Part shown: in pieces, positions 31,756-43,432 of the stretch
Layout: each line of letters opens with the position of its first letter
Numbering within the stretch: the first letter of the stretch is position 1
Assembly: GCF_000524195.1 (NCBI RefSeq)
Contig: NW_020170441.1
Coordinates: forward strand, 404,056-468,055
DNA: 64,000 nt
DNA from: Echinococcus granulosus
Lineage: Eukaryota; Platyhelminthes; Cestoda; Cyclophyllidea; Taeniidae
Direction: 5' to 3'
Made by a program: the position numbers and the translations under genes
Notes under the pieces: model-generated
Told to the model about the DNA's origin: nothing
Seen by the model: the letters and a program-made list of their open reading frames with translations, nothing else
Database searches by the model: none

Positions 31756-33502
31756 CTAGTCCAAAAGCAGAGCACTTTTGATGAGCTCAACAGCTGAATT
31801 CACCGTCGTTTTTGCCTCTTTAGGGGATCCGAGCGACGTGTTGACCTCGGCCAGAACCATAGATCTCAAATGACCTAAACCACGAAGAAGAAGGATTATT
31901 TACTCACCTAAATGGAAGAACATGTGCAAGAAACCCACAACTACTCTGTGAACCTCCACTTTTTGTACATGATTTGTTTTTTGTCACAGCGGACTCCAAT
32001 GGCGCTCTCAGCCCCACAATGCGTTAGAAGCCTAGCTCGCTTTATGCTGCTTCGAGCTGTTTATGTCACTCATTTACGTCACTAACGGGAAACCACAGCT
32101 CTTTACTAAACACATTATTGAAACACTCCTAGTGCAGCCTCTGAAGAAAGTTTTTAGCTAACGATATCGACCTGGTATTTGCTAATGGCAAAAAGGAGTC
32201 GGAAACATTAAATATTGCTTTCCGTCCCAGGATGTAGGAGTTTATTCTGTACTAGTATCACATAAATGTACTCAAATTCTTTTGTTTCGGCCATGTGGAG
32301 GTTATTACAGTCAACGAATTTAAGGTATTGGTTGCCTAAAATATCAACTTACCCGTCTGAGCAAGTACCTTGCAAATATACTTGCCCTCCTCCAATGAGA
32401 GACCGCCGGGAACGGGGGTTCCTGTGCAAGAAGCGTATTTGGGATCCAATGAGTCAATATCGAAGCTCAGATGGACTTGAGAATTGGGACTGCAGAAAAA
32501 AGGAACTGTTTTAGAAGGGCAATTTTATATTCTGCAGCCTTCAAGTAGGTGCATGGCTTTCAATGATCACTCACCTATATCGGAATATGGTTTTCAGCGT
32601 GATTTCCATGACTTTTTTGATGCCCAGTTTCCTCACGTCTTGCATATCGAAATATGGAACATTGAATTCCTTTAGGAAACCTCTAAAATAAGGAGTGGTC
32701 AATTATATGGGTGGATTTAAAAGGTTTAACTTACAGTTCTGGTGAATCAACGTCTCGAAGCCCGATGTAGAGCAGTTGATTTGGACTAAGACTGAAAATA
32801 TAAATGGAATCAATTAGCGCCAATCAGGCCAGTAATGCAAATTTAAACACAGACCTCAAACATACACTGATTTGATATTTTCAAAGCCGTGTGTTTGTGG
32901 AATAAGTTTGTTTGTTTCGGTGAGGACAAAGGAGACGGGCATGCCGTGAGTGTGCCGTGAAGCAGAGCTCTGGGGTGTGTTGATATCAGCGTGGGCATCA
33001 ACCCAGACAACAAAGGAATTGGGGAAGGTAGTGAAGTGACCAACAATCGACCCGCTTCCGATACTGTGGTCTCCACCCAATATAAGCGTCATGTCATTCT
33101 CACTCACGCTTTTCTCCACTAACTCTTTTAACTCTAAAGTAGTTTTCACCAGTGCTTGCTGGTTCTCGCAGTTCAAAATCACATCCGATTCCTGATCCTT
33201 TGGTTGAGTAATTTCTCCGTAATCATTCACCTTTGCTCCTAGCATTCAGAAAACAACTTAGCAGCAGGTAATCATCGAGAATTTAGATAAATCATAGATG
33301 GTACAAGGATGCAGCAAAAAAATGAAGAGGAAGGTTAAACCAGCCTAGCAGACAACTCACCCAGTTTCTCCAAGAGGTCTTGAAGACCACCTTCTCGAAT
33401 TTGCTTCGGTGCATTCTGGACTCCATCCTTTGGTTGACCCTTATCGACAGCCGCTGCCACGATACCTAGAGAGGAGACGCGACTCCCGAAAATGTTCTCC
33501 AT
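31756..33502 (-). CDS. ARG1: Arginase
   Basis: Six exons on the minus strand: 33502-33361, 33238-32866, 32791-32735, 32682-32575, 32489-32353, 31874-31756 (TAG). All phases agree, giving 311 residues, close to the family length. It hydrolyses L-arginine to ornithine and urea, a di-manganese reaction. Metal ligands are all visible: His of LILGGDHSIGSGS, Asp-x-His-x-x-x-Asp of VVWVDAHADINTP, and both Asp of HLSFDIDSLDP. Substrate residues are kept in HTHGMPVSF, GLRDVDSPEL (Asp, Asp, Glu) and the Glu of VLAEVNTSLG. Departures from the usual text are DVDG to DIDS and EVNP to EVNT. The start ATG has a good context (ggcATGG) and an in-frame TAA 15 nt upstream. No signal peptide, so probably cytosolic. 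Confidence 0.95.
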
Positions 33503-33543
33503 GCCACAAAACTGTTAATGCGTTCAATGGCGGTTGTGATCGT

Positions 33544-33550
33544 GTTTTAT
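33544..33550 (-). promoter_or_regulatory. TATA-like box upstream of arginase
   Basis: Reads TATAAAA on the minus strand, about 42-48 nt above the arginase ATG. A start site roughly 30 nt downstream would leave a very short leader. Inferred from position only. Confidence 0.4.
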
Positions 33551-35102
33551 ACTTTACGCGTCTCTGCACCGTGTGTGAGAATGCACGCACGCATGTGAGA
33601 GGTCATTGACATTCACGAGGTTGCGATTGTGCTTGTTGATATGCCCGAGAAGATCATGAGCCAGGAGCGCGTATGCGTTAAGCTTAAAACCAGACACTCG
33701 TTTATGTGATGTGATATCACGAACAATGGAACAATATCGATTCCGAGACTGCATTGGAGCGCATGCTCACGACTCCGTTGTGCCGATAGGTGTAGCACCG
33801 TCACACACATGGGTGATGGCGGTGGCTCCACTCAAAATAGCCGCCAATCGGAAAGCCCGAGGCCGGCGAGGGACGAGATACCGCTTAATGGAAACGTGTG
33901 ACCACGCTGAAAACTCGGTAGGGTCAGACTGGTTGTCTGATCAAAGAGTGAGTACATGAAGATTGGCCATGACTGACAAACGGCTAGGTGCTTCTTAACT
34001 ATACACTACTGTTTTATCAAGCCTGTTGGGTCAGACGCATGATCACTTTCTCCCTAAGGTTTGCTGCCCCGCCTTAGTTGTGTATCATCGAGGAAACTGC
34101 ACAATGAAACATCTGCCAAACGCAATTAATAATTTAGTGGCTTTGAACGGTGGCATTTGATATCGGAAGTTTGGCTGATAGATGATTTTGCCCCATATCA
34201 ATGGGAAAATCCAGTTTGTGCCTAAGTAGGAACCTCTTATCATCATCTCAGCAGTGGCAGAAGTTAGTAGCAACCTCAGTCTTCAGCCACTAATGTTTAT
34301 TCCAAACACTTAATCACATTATGATAAGTTGTCAGAAGTAGAAACTATTGCATATCAGCACGGATGTAGTGGTATCTCAGTGCATTCATTCTATTGTGGG
34401 TTTTGAGTATGGAATTTCACGGAGCATAAAAGGAACTTTTCATTCTTTTTTAATACAAACGATAAATTAGAACGTTAAACCTGCAGAATGTTCTGACTGA
34501 TGAGGAGAGTGTTTTCATTAATTGATCTTGAAGGTTCAACTGTCCAAACGTCTTTTGGTCCATTTATCTCTTTCTTGCGCCCTGTTAAAAAATCACATTG
34601 TTTCCGTCGCCTTCAAAATATCCTTGCTTTAGCAATCTTGAATTACGGCTCATGAAATGCTTATTATTATCTTCAGTAACCGACTGAATTTACACCCCGT
34701 TCCGAATCGGTGCGAATTGAATAGTGTAAATGATCTTGGCTAGGAATAATACTAAATTTGTCAGATGCGCACTTCCTGTTAAGGGATATGTGTTTCATAA
34801 CGAGGGTGTGGAAAGAAAACACTAGTTCCAAAGCTGCCACCACTTCCGGAAAAGTTGTGAGTTTAAACGAAGTAGCTCAACATTAGACAGCCAGATGTAT
34901 AATTCATTCAGTGTCTTTCATCTTACGCCTATTCAAAGTCAGATTAGTTGGATCGTATGGTAGAAAAAAAAACCTATACTTACAATTGCCTTTTTTAAAG
35001 TAGATTATGCTAGGCAGTGTGCATTTCTACTCGCTCTCTACCCCATCACAATTCCGGTCACACCACTTTGCTGCTACGGTCACAGACAAGACCAGCGAAG
35101 CG
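33551..35102. other. Intergenic region between arginase and the 35 kb exon
   Basis: Overlapping short frames at 33554-33959 on both strands and a minus-strand ORF at 34085-34273 have no splice support or motif. No repeat copy detected. Confidence 0.35.
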
Positions 35103-35227
35103 TTAGTTAACCGTCACCCTCCGCCTCGACTCTAGCTCCAATTGCTCTTCCTCGGCCTCAAAATCTTCATCCAAGTTTAGGTGGGGGTATGCTTCAACAA
35201 CCATAATGCAGGCAGTGATAAGATAAT
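35103..35227 (-). CDS. Candidate 3'-terminal exon of an unrecognised minus-strand gene
   Basis: On the minus strand a frame reads DYLITACIMVVEAYPHLN, then DEDFEAEEEQLELESRRR and VTVN before TAA at 35103-35105. The Glu-rich stretch and ordered codon choice look protein-coding. A weak acceptor (ccaagctgag) would start it at 35227 with two bases of a split codon. The upstream exon was not found, and an internal ATG at 35204 could also start a short ORF. Family unknown. Confidence 0.3.
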
Positions 35228-37873
35228 CTCAGCTTGGTCTGGAACCTATTCTACCAGAGAACAACCCCGAGTACCACCCACCACTCCATAACCACCCTTT
35301 GCAGTTTCTACATCAAGGGATTATCCAAAATGCTTCATTTGTGTGGCATCCAGCGATCCACCATATGAGCCGAACAAGCAGGTGCAGGCCCATCCACGAA
35401 GTCAAATTGCCACAAATGCTGGCGTATTCGTCCACCAAAATAGGCATTGCACATCCACTTGCCTCGCAGGGCCAAGTTATGCCAAAAACACAAGTTGCAA
35501 CACTTCTGCCACTCAGCTGCCACAGGCGAACAAGGCGTGACCAAATCCGCAGAAGCATTCAGCCCGACTACTCTGCAAGTGTGGTGCCCGCATCAAGAGA
35601 GCACAAAGTCCTGCCGATTTACTACGTAGGTCCACAGTTGGCTCTGCTGCGACTGCGTTTGCACGCTTGATGTACACTTCCACACGTCACTGTGACCTAC
35701 TTTACACCTGCACTTAGTCAAAGCATTCGAGCCAAAAGAGCTGCGTGGTGGGATAAGGTGAGGTAAGGTGGGGTGGGGTAGGTTGAGTAGGCTGGGGTAT
35801 TTTGCCAGTGACCGGAATGCTCAGAGTAATGAGTAGTTACGGGCATCCACAAAAGCCATTGGAACGCGATAATTATACGGTGGTGGGTAGCTGTTGTAAG
35901 TAGCTCAGGTGCGAGCGTCTCTGTGGTGTCCATTTCCATCACCTTTGAGGCTGCCCCCATACGCTCACCAACAGGCTATAATTTGCACCTCTCCAAGAGC
36001 TACCATTAACGCCAAGTGGGTTGGTTGTTCTAGGGCTCCACTCTCGTGCCTGTGACTAGCTATGCTTGTGGTCCTGGTAATCGCAGATTATTACTGCAAC
36101 CTGCTCATTCTCCTAATTGGTCATTCATCTGCACACCCACTTGTGGCTCTACTCCTAATTCGGAGACCTTGACCACGCAGTTCAAGCCATAGACACGTAG
36201 GTAGGTGAATTGATAAATGTAGGGATGAGTATATAGAAGTAATTTCAGAGGTTAAATAAGCGAATTGAGAGGCTGGTGTTCGTGTGAATGTCGAAGGGTG
36301 TTTTGAGACAGGTGGGAAACTTTGACTACACAATTGTTGTCGTAGCCAAAGCGGATCTTCACACAAAAAGTGGTTTACTCTGAACACTTTTGAGTTTCAC
36401 AGATCTCCCACACGCACACTCCCATGAAACAGCCTTCACACAGAATAAAGGCAGGGGCTACGAGCGACGATGCTATTGTTATAATTGCAGACAGGAAACA
36501 ATGAGGAGGGTGGGGCTGAACGTGGGACTTGTCTAGATTAGAGGGAGAGGATGCGTGCTCTTGTTCTCCTACCTCACGCCTCGCCATTGTTTACTGCTGC
36601 TTCTGCTGATGATGATGAAACAACGCAATTAATAATCATGCCTGTTTGTTTGGCGAAAGATGAAAGAGTGGCACATTCTTGCCTTCTTTATGGGCAACTT
36701 GTTGCAGTCATCTGGACATCCACACGTCCTTTTGCTGCTTTGAGCACCTTTCGTGTGAAATCAAACCACCACATCCGATATAAATGGGATGGTGAGGTGG
36801 GATTCTTAGCACTGCACAAGCAGGCATTTTGATGAAGCTGTTGCTGTAGTTGTTCTTAGAAGCAGAGGTTGATGGTAGACTTCCACTCCACCCATCTTAA
36901 GCTTTCCCACTTCACCATTAAAGCATGGCAACCACCCTGGAAGTCCGTTGTGCTTGATGCCCGATATCCCAAACAGGCACCACATGACTAGCAATTCCCG
37001 CAAGTTTCGGTACAGCTGGCTGCAACGCCCAGTTGCAGCTGGTAGGCACATGCCAAATCAAATACATGCGATTGTTTGGATACATTGCACAGCACAAATG
37101 TGCGTCCTCTATCAGTTGAGAACAGTATGGCACGGTGCCCTTTACTATGCACTGCACCAATTTCCTGCTCTTCCGAACAGTCGACGCACAAAGTGTCGGT
37201 TGACGATAATGTGATTCGAGGTTGTTCGCTTCACAAAATGAGTTCGGCTCAATTCGAAAGCTGTAGAATCAGCGTTGAAATAGTTTGTCGTTTAATTCTG
37301 GTAGCTAAACAACTAACACTAGGTGTATCATGCTCAGAAAAAGACCTTCTATTCTCGATCGTGAGGAAATATGCCACCAAGGCTGTGAAGGTTAACAATT
37401 GAATCCCATCCACATGCATTGGCAGAGGTCAAGAGGCTTAAAAGACAATGATTGTCCTCCCACCTCCCCCACTTTACTCTATAAAATGCGCCGCTACTAT
37501 TTGGATTGTGTGCCGAATGCCTAACTGACTTGCGATGAGAAATGACCTTCTATTTCAATGTCAAGTGAATCGACAAAGTAGGGGTATCCCCCAAACTATT
37601 CATCCATTCCTCACCCCAACACTTCTGAGCCACACATCACTCCACCTTCATCCCCATCCTCATGGCAGAAAGATAAATTCACGCCGTGTACTCTCTGGTG
37701 CACTGTGGACCCAATTGTTCACCACGAAGTCCTCACCGAAGGCCTCACCAAAAGCCAGACTTTTGGAACTGGAATCCACTCACTAGATACGACGAAACTC
37801 GAGGGTGTTGCTGGAAGCTTCTTCTCTGCAAAACGCTACAAGTAGTCAATCATTTGGAAGAAATTCCTATTCT
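35228..37873. other. C-rich region left of the gap, many broken overlapping frames
   Basis: The plus strand is visibly richer in C than the rest of the window. Several minus-strand frames look faintly protein-like but are interrupted: a Cys/His-rich run CCNLCFWHNLALRGKWMC at 35335-35544, and FSTDRGRTFVLCNVSKQSH within 36988-37191, which fits an Asp-box pattern. No intact gene could be assembled. A decayed gene or mobile element is one reading. Confidence 0.3.
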
Positions 37874-37973
37874 NNNNNNNNNNNNNNNNNNNNNNNNNNN
37901 NNNNNNNNNNNNNNNNNNNNNNNNNNNNNNNNNNNNNNNNNNNNNNNNNNNNNNNNNNNNNNNNNNNNNNNNN
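37874..37973. other. Assembly gap (100 N)
   Basis: Exactly 100 undetermined bases, the usual placeholder for a gap of unknown size. Linkage across it is not proven by the sequence. Confidence 0.99.
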
Positions 37974-38713
37974 ACGCCGTAATCCACTGCAAGGCATACC
38001 CTGTTACAAAACTTGTCTTTGAGAAGACCTCAGATTGAGAACCAGAGACTGCCCCACCTCATCGCCAGGTGATGATCATCACCCATTTCTTTCCTTACCC
38101 AATCGCAGAGTCACAGAGAGGCCTGAAAATAGAAGTGAGATAGGGGCGGGTGTAACGAGCGCTGGATTTTTCATTTATAGGGCCAAAGCGTTTTATGAAA
38201 GGGGCATTAGACAAATAGCTAGCCAAATAATATTGTCAAAGAGGAAATTTCCGTTTTGCTTTTACTTTAATAAGACGGACTTATAAAAGTAATCTAATAC
38301 ACTATTAATGCACCATTTTAATATATTTACTTCTTATTTAAAAAGTGGAATTACCATATAAATATTGTTTCATTTCCTTTAATAAGAAACCGAATTAAGC
38401 ATCATTTCGGCAACTAAATTTTCAGAACAATGGAGGGCCATTAATACTCAGACGGTATTTACTCTAAGTTAGATCAATTGCGTATTTCATGAAAACTTTG
38501 GTTATTGTTTGAGTAAAAACTGGTTATATGGCTACTATTCCCACAGATACATTTAGAGCTTAAGTGAGTTTTGTACCCAAACGATCATCTCATCATTTCT
38601 TCTGGCCCATGCATTACCTTTAATTTAATCTATATTAGTTTGTGTTCCATCCAGGTGTCTGATGAGTTTGCTTGTAGCCTTCCAAAATGTTACAAATCGC
38701 TAGACTTTGGCGT

Positions 38714-39134
38714 CTAAAATACCCTATAACTATTATAGAGCACAAATACCCATGTATCATCCTCCTCATCATGCAGTCGTAAGTTATAGCTGATGACAGC
38801 GCCAAGTATAATGAATGATCTCTCCTATCAACCAGTAATAATTTGATTTACCTCATGCCGTATAATTCAAATTCGAATGCTTTGCCTCCGTGTTCCCATT
38901 TACCGGTGCCAGGATTGTCATCGGGTATGGCGAACAATTTCATCTAATAAAAATTGACTTGTCAGTGCCACCAATCCATTTTACGGGAGGACTGAACACT
39001 GCACGGCTTTCTTATTTAATTATCCCTCACATCTTCGAGTGACTTATAAAAAAGTGCTTTAATTAACTTACTTAACACCGTTTTTGTAATGTGCCAGGTC
39101 ACGATCCTCAAAAATAACAGTGTCAAAACCTTGA
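38714..39134 (-). CDS. Candidate small or partial gene, function unknown
   Basis: Three coding-looking exons on the minus strand. Exon A (from 39134) reads QGFDTVIFEDRDLAHYKNG. Exon B (38943-38852) reads MKLFAIPDDNPGTGKWEHGG and KAFEFELYGMR. Exon C (38789-38714, TAG) reads YNLRLHDEEDDTWVFVLY and NSYRVF. B to C is phase-consistent across a 62-nt intron. A joins B only if a non-consensus donor (gttaag at 39076) is used; the better donor gtaagt at 39071 puts a stop in exon B. Exon B also begins ...tttttattag|ATG, so B-C alone could be a 55-residue protein. No family recognised. Confidence 0.42.
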
Positions 39135-42100
39135 CTGCAAAATAAGTGACTGTTAAAATAGCCTTTATAAAGTTTACTACGAGTATTAGGGGTTGGTAGA
39201 GAATGGAACAAATTGTCAAAGTTTCAATCACAATGGCTATCAAGAGTTCGGTTTGATCGGTTCTTGAAGAAACGGTGATTCTCCCTATCATTCAGCAGTC
39301 TCAAATGCCAGCCCAATCAACGCCTCGATGTAGCAGTTATTTTATTTGATGCGATTTATTAATAGCAAAGTTTAGACTCGGTGCGATTACAACCTTTCCC
39401 CAATAAAATGAATAAAATGTGTGTAATAAATTAATTTGGAAGGGGAATCCCAGCAACTCTAGTGGTTGCATAGAAAATAACAGCATTCATTATCAATGGC
39501 ACAACGGAATGACCTACCCAACAGCACTCACCACACTGTTGTTTACAACGAGACCGATCACACCGAGCACGCACAGGCAGGTAGACTGGTGCCGGGGGCA
39601 CTCTGGTACGCCACTGGGTCAGGTGACAGCACTAACTCAATCCATTTCTCTTGCAGCGAAAAAAATAGCCCCGTTCCCAGTTTAATTGGGATTAGCTCTC
39701 ACCTTACAGTAGTAAACTAGTCTGCATAAATAGGCATGTGAAAATAGTTTGCTTCAAAAGCTTATCATTTAAGGGCTCTATGTGAGAGGATTGGTTACAC
39801 TAATTTGTAGTAGCAGTTTATGATTGCCGTTCAATCAAATTTTTTCTTTTATACATATTTTATTACTAGTTTCGGTGAAATCGTCCAGATCATCTCATAA
39901 TTCTTCCTCGTGGATGTTGACATATTCATGCTGTAATTGATAAGCCGACTACAGCTATGTTCTAAAAATTATTCTCCATTAGTTTTTATTGAACTTTATT
40001 CTGATTGTTTTGTTGAGTTGGTTGATGCAAAACAAAAGTATTTAATAAAATACAAAACAAATCGGTTCCGGCTGAGCCAGGAACTACGACAGTTATAATT
40101 TTGCTAAAATATTCTGGGATATTGTTAAAGCATTGTAATGTTTTAACTGTTTGTTAATTTGGCGATCCTGTTGACTGGCTTGGCCTCCGGGCGATGCCAG
40201 TATATCCCCAGCCCTTCCGCACGTCGACAATACATATTCTGGCCCACATTTGTGCCCTCCCTCGTCTTCAGGGAAGTCTCGGGGCGCTACATCCGGTCTA
40301 TGAGATTCCAATTTTTGCTTCTTAAATTTTAAAAGTAGTAGTTCTGAGCTTCTATGAGTGCAATTGTAAATCATCAGTCAGCATAGCTGAATAGATTAAT
40401 TATGTGGTCCGATTTTTGCCACAGGCGCCAAAGTGCCGTTTTAGGCTACGTAGATAGCTAGCACATCGTATTTTGACATAAGTGTCTACCTACGCATCTT
40501 GCCCTCTTCGGATCACATCAGAAACAGTGGTTTGGATTAAGGTTTGAATTAATTAGTCAAGTATCCAAGTGATTGTTTAATGATAGACAATAATGGTAGC
40601 AGTCAAGTACAAACACTCTTTGGAATGTAAATGATTTCAATGGACGTTAGACGACCGATTGAGTCAAATTAAAGCATGGGTGTCAATGAACCACGTAAAC
40701 TTAGGGTTAAGCTTACGCTCGTTGATCTTGCGATAATTCATTCTAACCTTAAAATTTGGCAGCCCGATCCTTGTAATGCTCTCGAAGAATACTAAGGTCT
40801 GAATTTGAATGTGGTCACAGGTAATGTAAAATAATATCAGAAGTGATGCCAATCCAAATGCCAATGGTGTTGAACTAACTTGTGTTTGACTCTTACTGCG
40901 AGGCAGGATTTTGTAAATCTACAATGTCTCTGCACTTTAATGAAGTTCAGATTAGTGACCTTAGAGGACCACCACAGTTGCATGTAGAAGCTTAGGGCTC
41001 TATAGGCCTTCCATTATTAACTGCATACACTCACTTATTGCAGTCTCGACACGTTGTAAATCGCGCCCTCCTCCCATTATACCCGCGCAGTAACGTGGTA
41101 TGGAGTGGAACAGTCCATTGGGAACCTTTTAGCATCACTCGCAAGGCAGAACAATCCACCACCACCTCTCTCCATTTCCCATTCTGCGATTTTGCATTCC
41201 TCCTCTGCATTGCAGGCCAAAGAAAGGGAAGAGTCAGTGTTGAGTACCTGTTGATGACCACTTTGCAGCTTTTCACTCCGTTCCACCCCGAGGAAGCATC
41301 AGTATCACTGCCGTAATGCGAAAAGGATAACAGCTTTTTCGGTAGATAGCGTGATTTTGTAAAGTGTGCCTCTCCTTGAAGTAAATGGAAACTGCATTAT
41401 GCATTGTGAGCATGGGCGGGGCAGAGTGTTGCCACTTACTGTCCCGCTCCCTCTCTCCCCCACGCTCTCTCCCCCTCCGGAGGCGTTTTCGCACGTCTAT
41501 CATGGTGCAGGTAGTCATATTCGTTTCATTATAATGGTGAGATAATTCGCGAATCTACCTCATGGTCCTGACTACGCGCCCAATTCATCAGGGTTATTTA
41601 TATCCATTAGATCGTAGCATAAGGTAGGCTGCACAACAGTTGTATTTGAGGTTCATCAATTTAAAACAAGTGTTCCGTTTTACCATTTAGAACGCAAAGC
41701 GCCAGATTATTGAGATCGCAAATTAATGCAATGGTAATTGCTAAATACATAAAACCATTCTACTTTAAAATTATTTTACCTGTCCACAATTTATCCTATA
41801 ATACCCAGCTGGTTTTAAGCTTAATTTAACGTTTTTGTAGTTTACGGAAGGTTCCAGCTCCGTAGTAGTCTAGTGAACACAGCGCTTTACCTAGCCTCGT
41901 CCCTTTCCACCGCCCATCCCTCCCCTGCCTCCAGCTCTGCACCCAGGCCCCAGTAACAATTCTGCATTGCTGAACATACGTCAGGTGCAGTTTACTATTA
42001 CTGCTGTTACCAGACCGTGGTTCCCTTCGGGTGTGACTACCACCAGCTACTTCTGCAGCTGTCTTGCATCTGCTTTCCGTCCAACACAATCACAAAGCAT

Positions 42101-42566
42101 GACAACTACACATACACATGTCAGTCAATAATAGGGGTCATTCCGAGTAGTATTAAAGACGATAACAGCAATGATTAATTTTACTATGTACCACGCGTAT
42201 GTTTATTGGAAGGACACTGCTATGGAGTTGCGGAAATTCAGTCAACCTGAAGGTCATTACAAGAATTGGACCTATCGAAGACGCGACGCACACCTTTCAT
42301 AGCTCACAAATGAGAGGCATTCGGTCTGCTTTCGCCGATCACTAATTAATAATCACAGTTCTCTGCACAAAAGTGCTAAAATGTGACAGTGAATGGGTAA
42401 TTAATGAATATGTTTCATTTCTTCTGTTCAAAATTACCGTGTTTACACTAACAAAAGTTGGAACTACAACGTCTTTTACTTCAACATTTATGTGATAGTG
42501 AGGAAACTTTAAAAACAACAAGAACTAGGGATGGATAGTTTATTCTGTGATTGTGCTTGATTGCTG
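39135..42566. other. Region with repeat copy 5, no supported gene
   Basis: Holds dispersed repeat copy 5 (40145-40292). A GC-richer patch at 41040-41520 has overlapping open frames on both strands and purine/pyrimidine bias (ctctctcccccacgctctct). A minus-strand segment at 40803-40753 (FFESITRIGLPNFK, then a gttaga donor) is exon-like but isolated. Confidence 0.4.
40145..40292 (-). repeat. Dispersed repeat family, copy 5 (inverted)
   Basis: On the minus strand it reads gtagcgccccgagacttccc, tgaagacgagggagggcaca, cagaatatgtattgtcgacg and catcgcccggaggccaagcc. This is the same order as copies 1-4 in the opposite orientation. Confidence 0.78.
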
Positions 42567-42703
42567 ATGCGACGTGGGCATCGGTCGAAAAGCCTTCGAC
42601 ACAGGTAAAGCTAAGAATTCTTCAGTGGATCTTTTGCAGGTTTTGGAAAGGCTACCACCTGCTTGGCGCTTACCTCTCACCTCATGTAGCAAGTGTGCAC
42701 TGA
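42567..42703 (+). CDS. Speculative 33-residue ORF with a 35-nt micro-intron
   Basis: ATG at 42567, exon to 42604 (ends CACAG|gtaaag). Intron 42605-42639 ends in cttttgcag, and the second exon stops at TGA 42701-42703. It reads MRRGHRSKSLRHR, then FWKGYHLLGAYLSPHVASVH. The second exon is also open in another frame (VLERLPPAWRLPLTSCSKCA to a TGA at 42742), which looks equally coding, so which frame is real is open. Micro-introns of this size do occur in this genome. Confidence 0.2.
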
Positions 42704-43432
42704 GGCATCAATACTTTAGGAATGAAGCTGACATTTCTGCCTGATTGTCGCGTCAGCTGTCAACCCTGTACCTGGATAAGTCTTCATTCACACCGCCACT
42801 TGTACATACAACCTTATTTAAATCTCTTTCTAGGTTAATGTGGTTTGTAAACAGTGCGAAATAACGTGAATTTACATGCTTCCTTAGTATCGCCAAATGA
42901 GTTTTTGCATCTAAAAGTTTTGGCAGGTAGTGTCTGACTTATTGCAATTTTTGCAAACCAAGTATCCATCCTAAAATGATAAATACTCAAGAAGTGGTAA
43001 GAGATACGAGACGTCTTCTGCCAGCTCATTTTTATTTAGAGAGTACGAGTGAAACCTAGTGACTCGCGCGAATGTCTCCCATCTGTTGGCCCAGGAACCC
43101 TGCGACATCAGTTGGTCAGCTCTTCTAGCTAATAGATGGTGCTTAAGCTTCCTAGTTTTGTGTTGTAGAGAAAGCCATCTGGTCAGTACCACAGTTAAGC
43201 ATAACTCTTGGAAGGTATTATTTAGTTATCTAGCGCCCTAATGAGTAGGAATACACCAGTTGACCTATTTGCTTAGCAAATCCAAATTTTATAAATATTA
43301 CTATATTTATATGCACCCGTACTTTTGCACAGATCTACAAAAACTCGGCCTTGTAAATCCCAAAATGAAGAACAGTGCTAGTATAGGACTGCAGAAAGTG
43401 AAAATGAACTTATCCAACCATTCTACAAACAG
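42704..43432. other. Stretch with exon-like fragments only
   Basis: On the minus strand, tatcattttag is followed by DGYLVCKNCNKSDTTCQNF and a stop near 42920, resembling half of a zinc ribbon (C-x2-C). No partner exon was found. Confidence 0.25.

Noticed and set aside
35299..35670. 123-codon plus-strand ORF in the C-rich block
   Set aside because: Low stop frequency from base composition opens all frames here; no motif, and a minus frame looks at least as good.
37686..38038. ORFs running through the N stretch
   Set aside because: They are open only because undetermined bases contain no stop codons.
42860..42930. Zinc-ribbon fragment on the minus strand as part of an eIF2-beta-like gene
   Set aside because: Only one C-x2-C half is present, followed by a stop, with no flanking exon matching that family.
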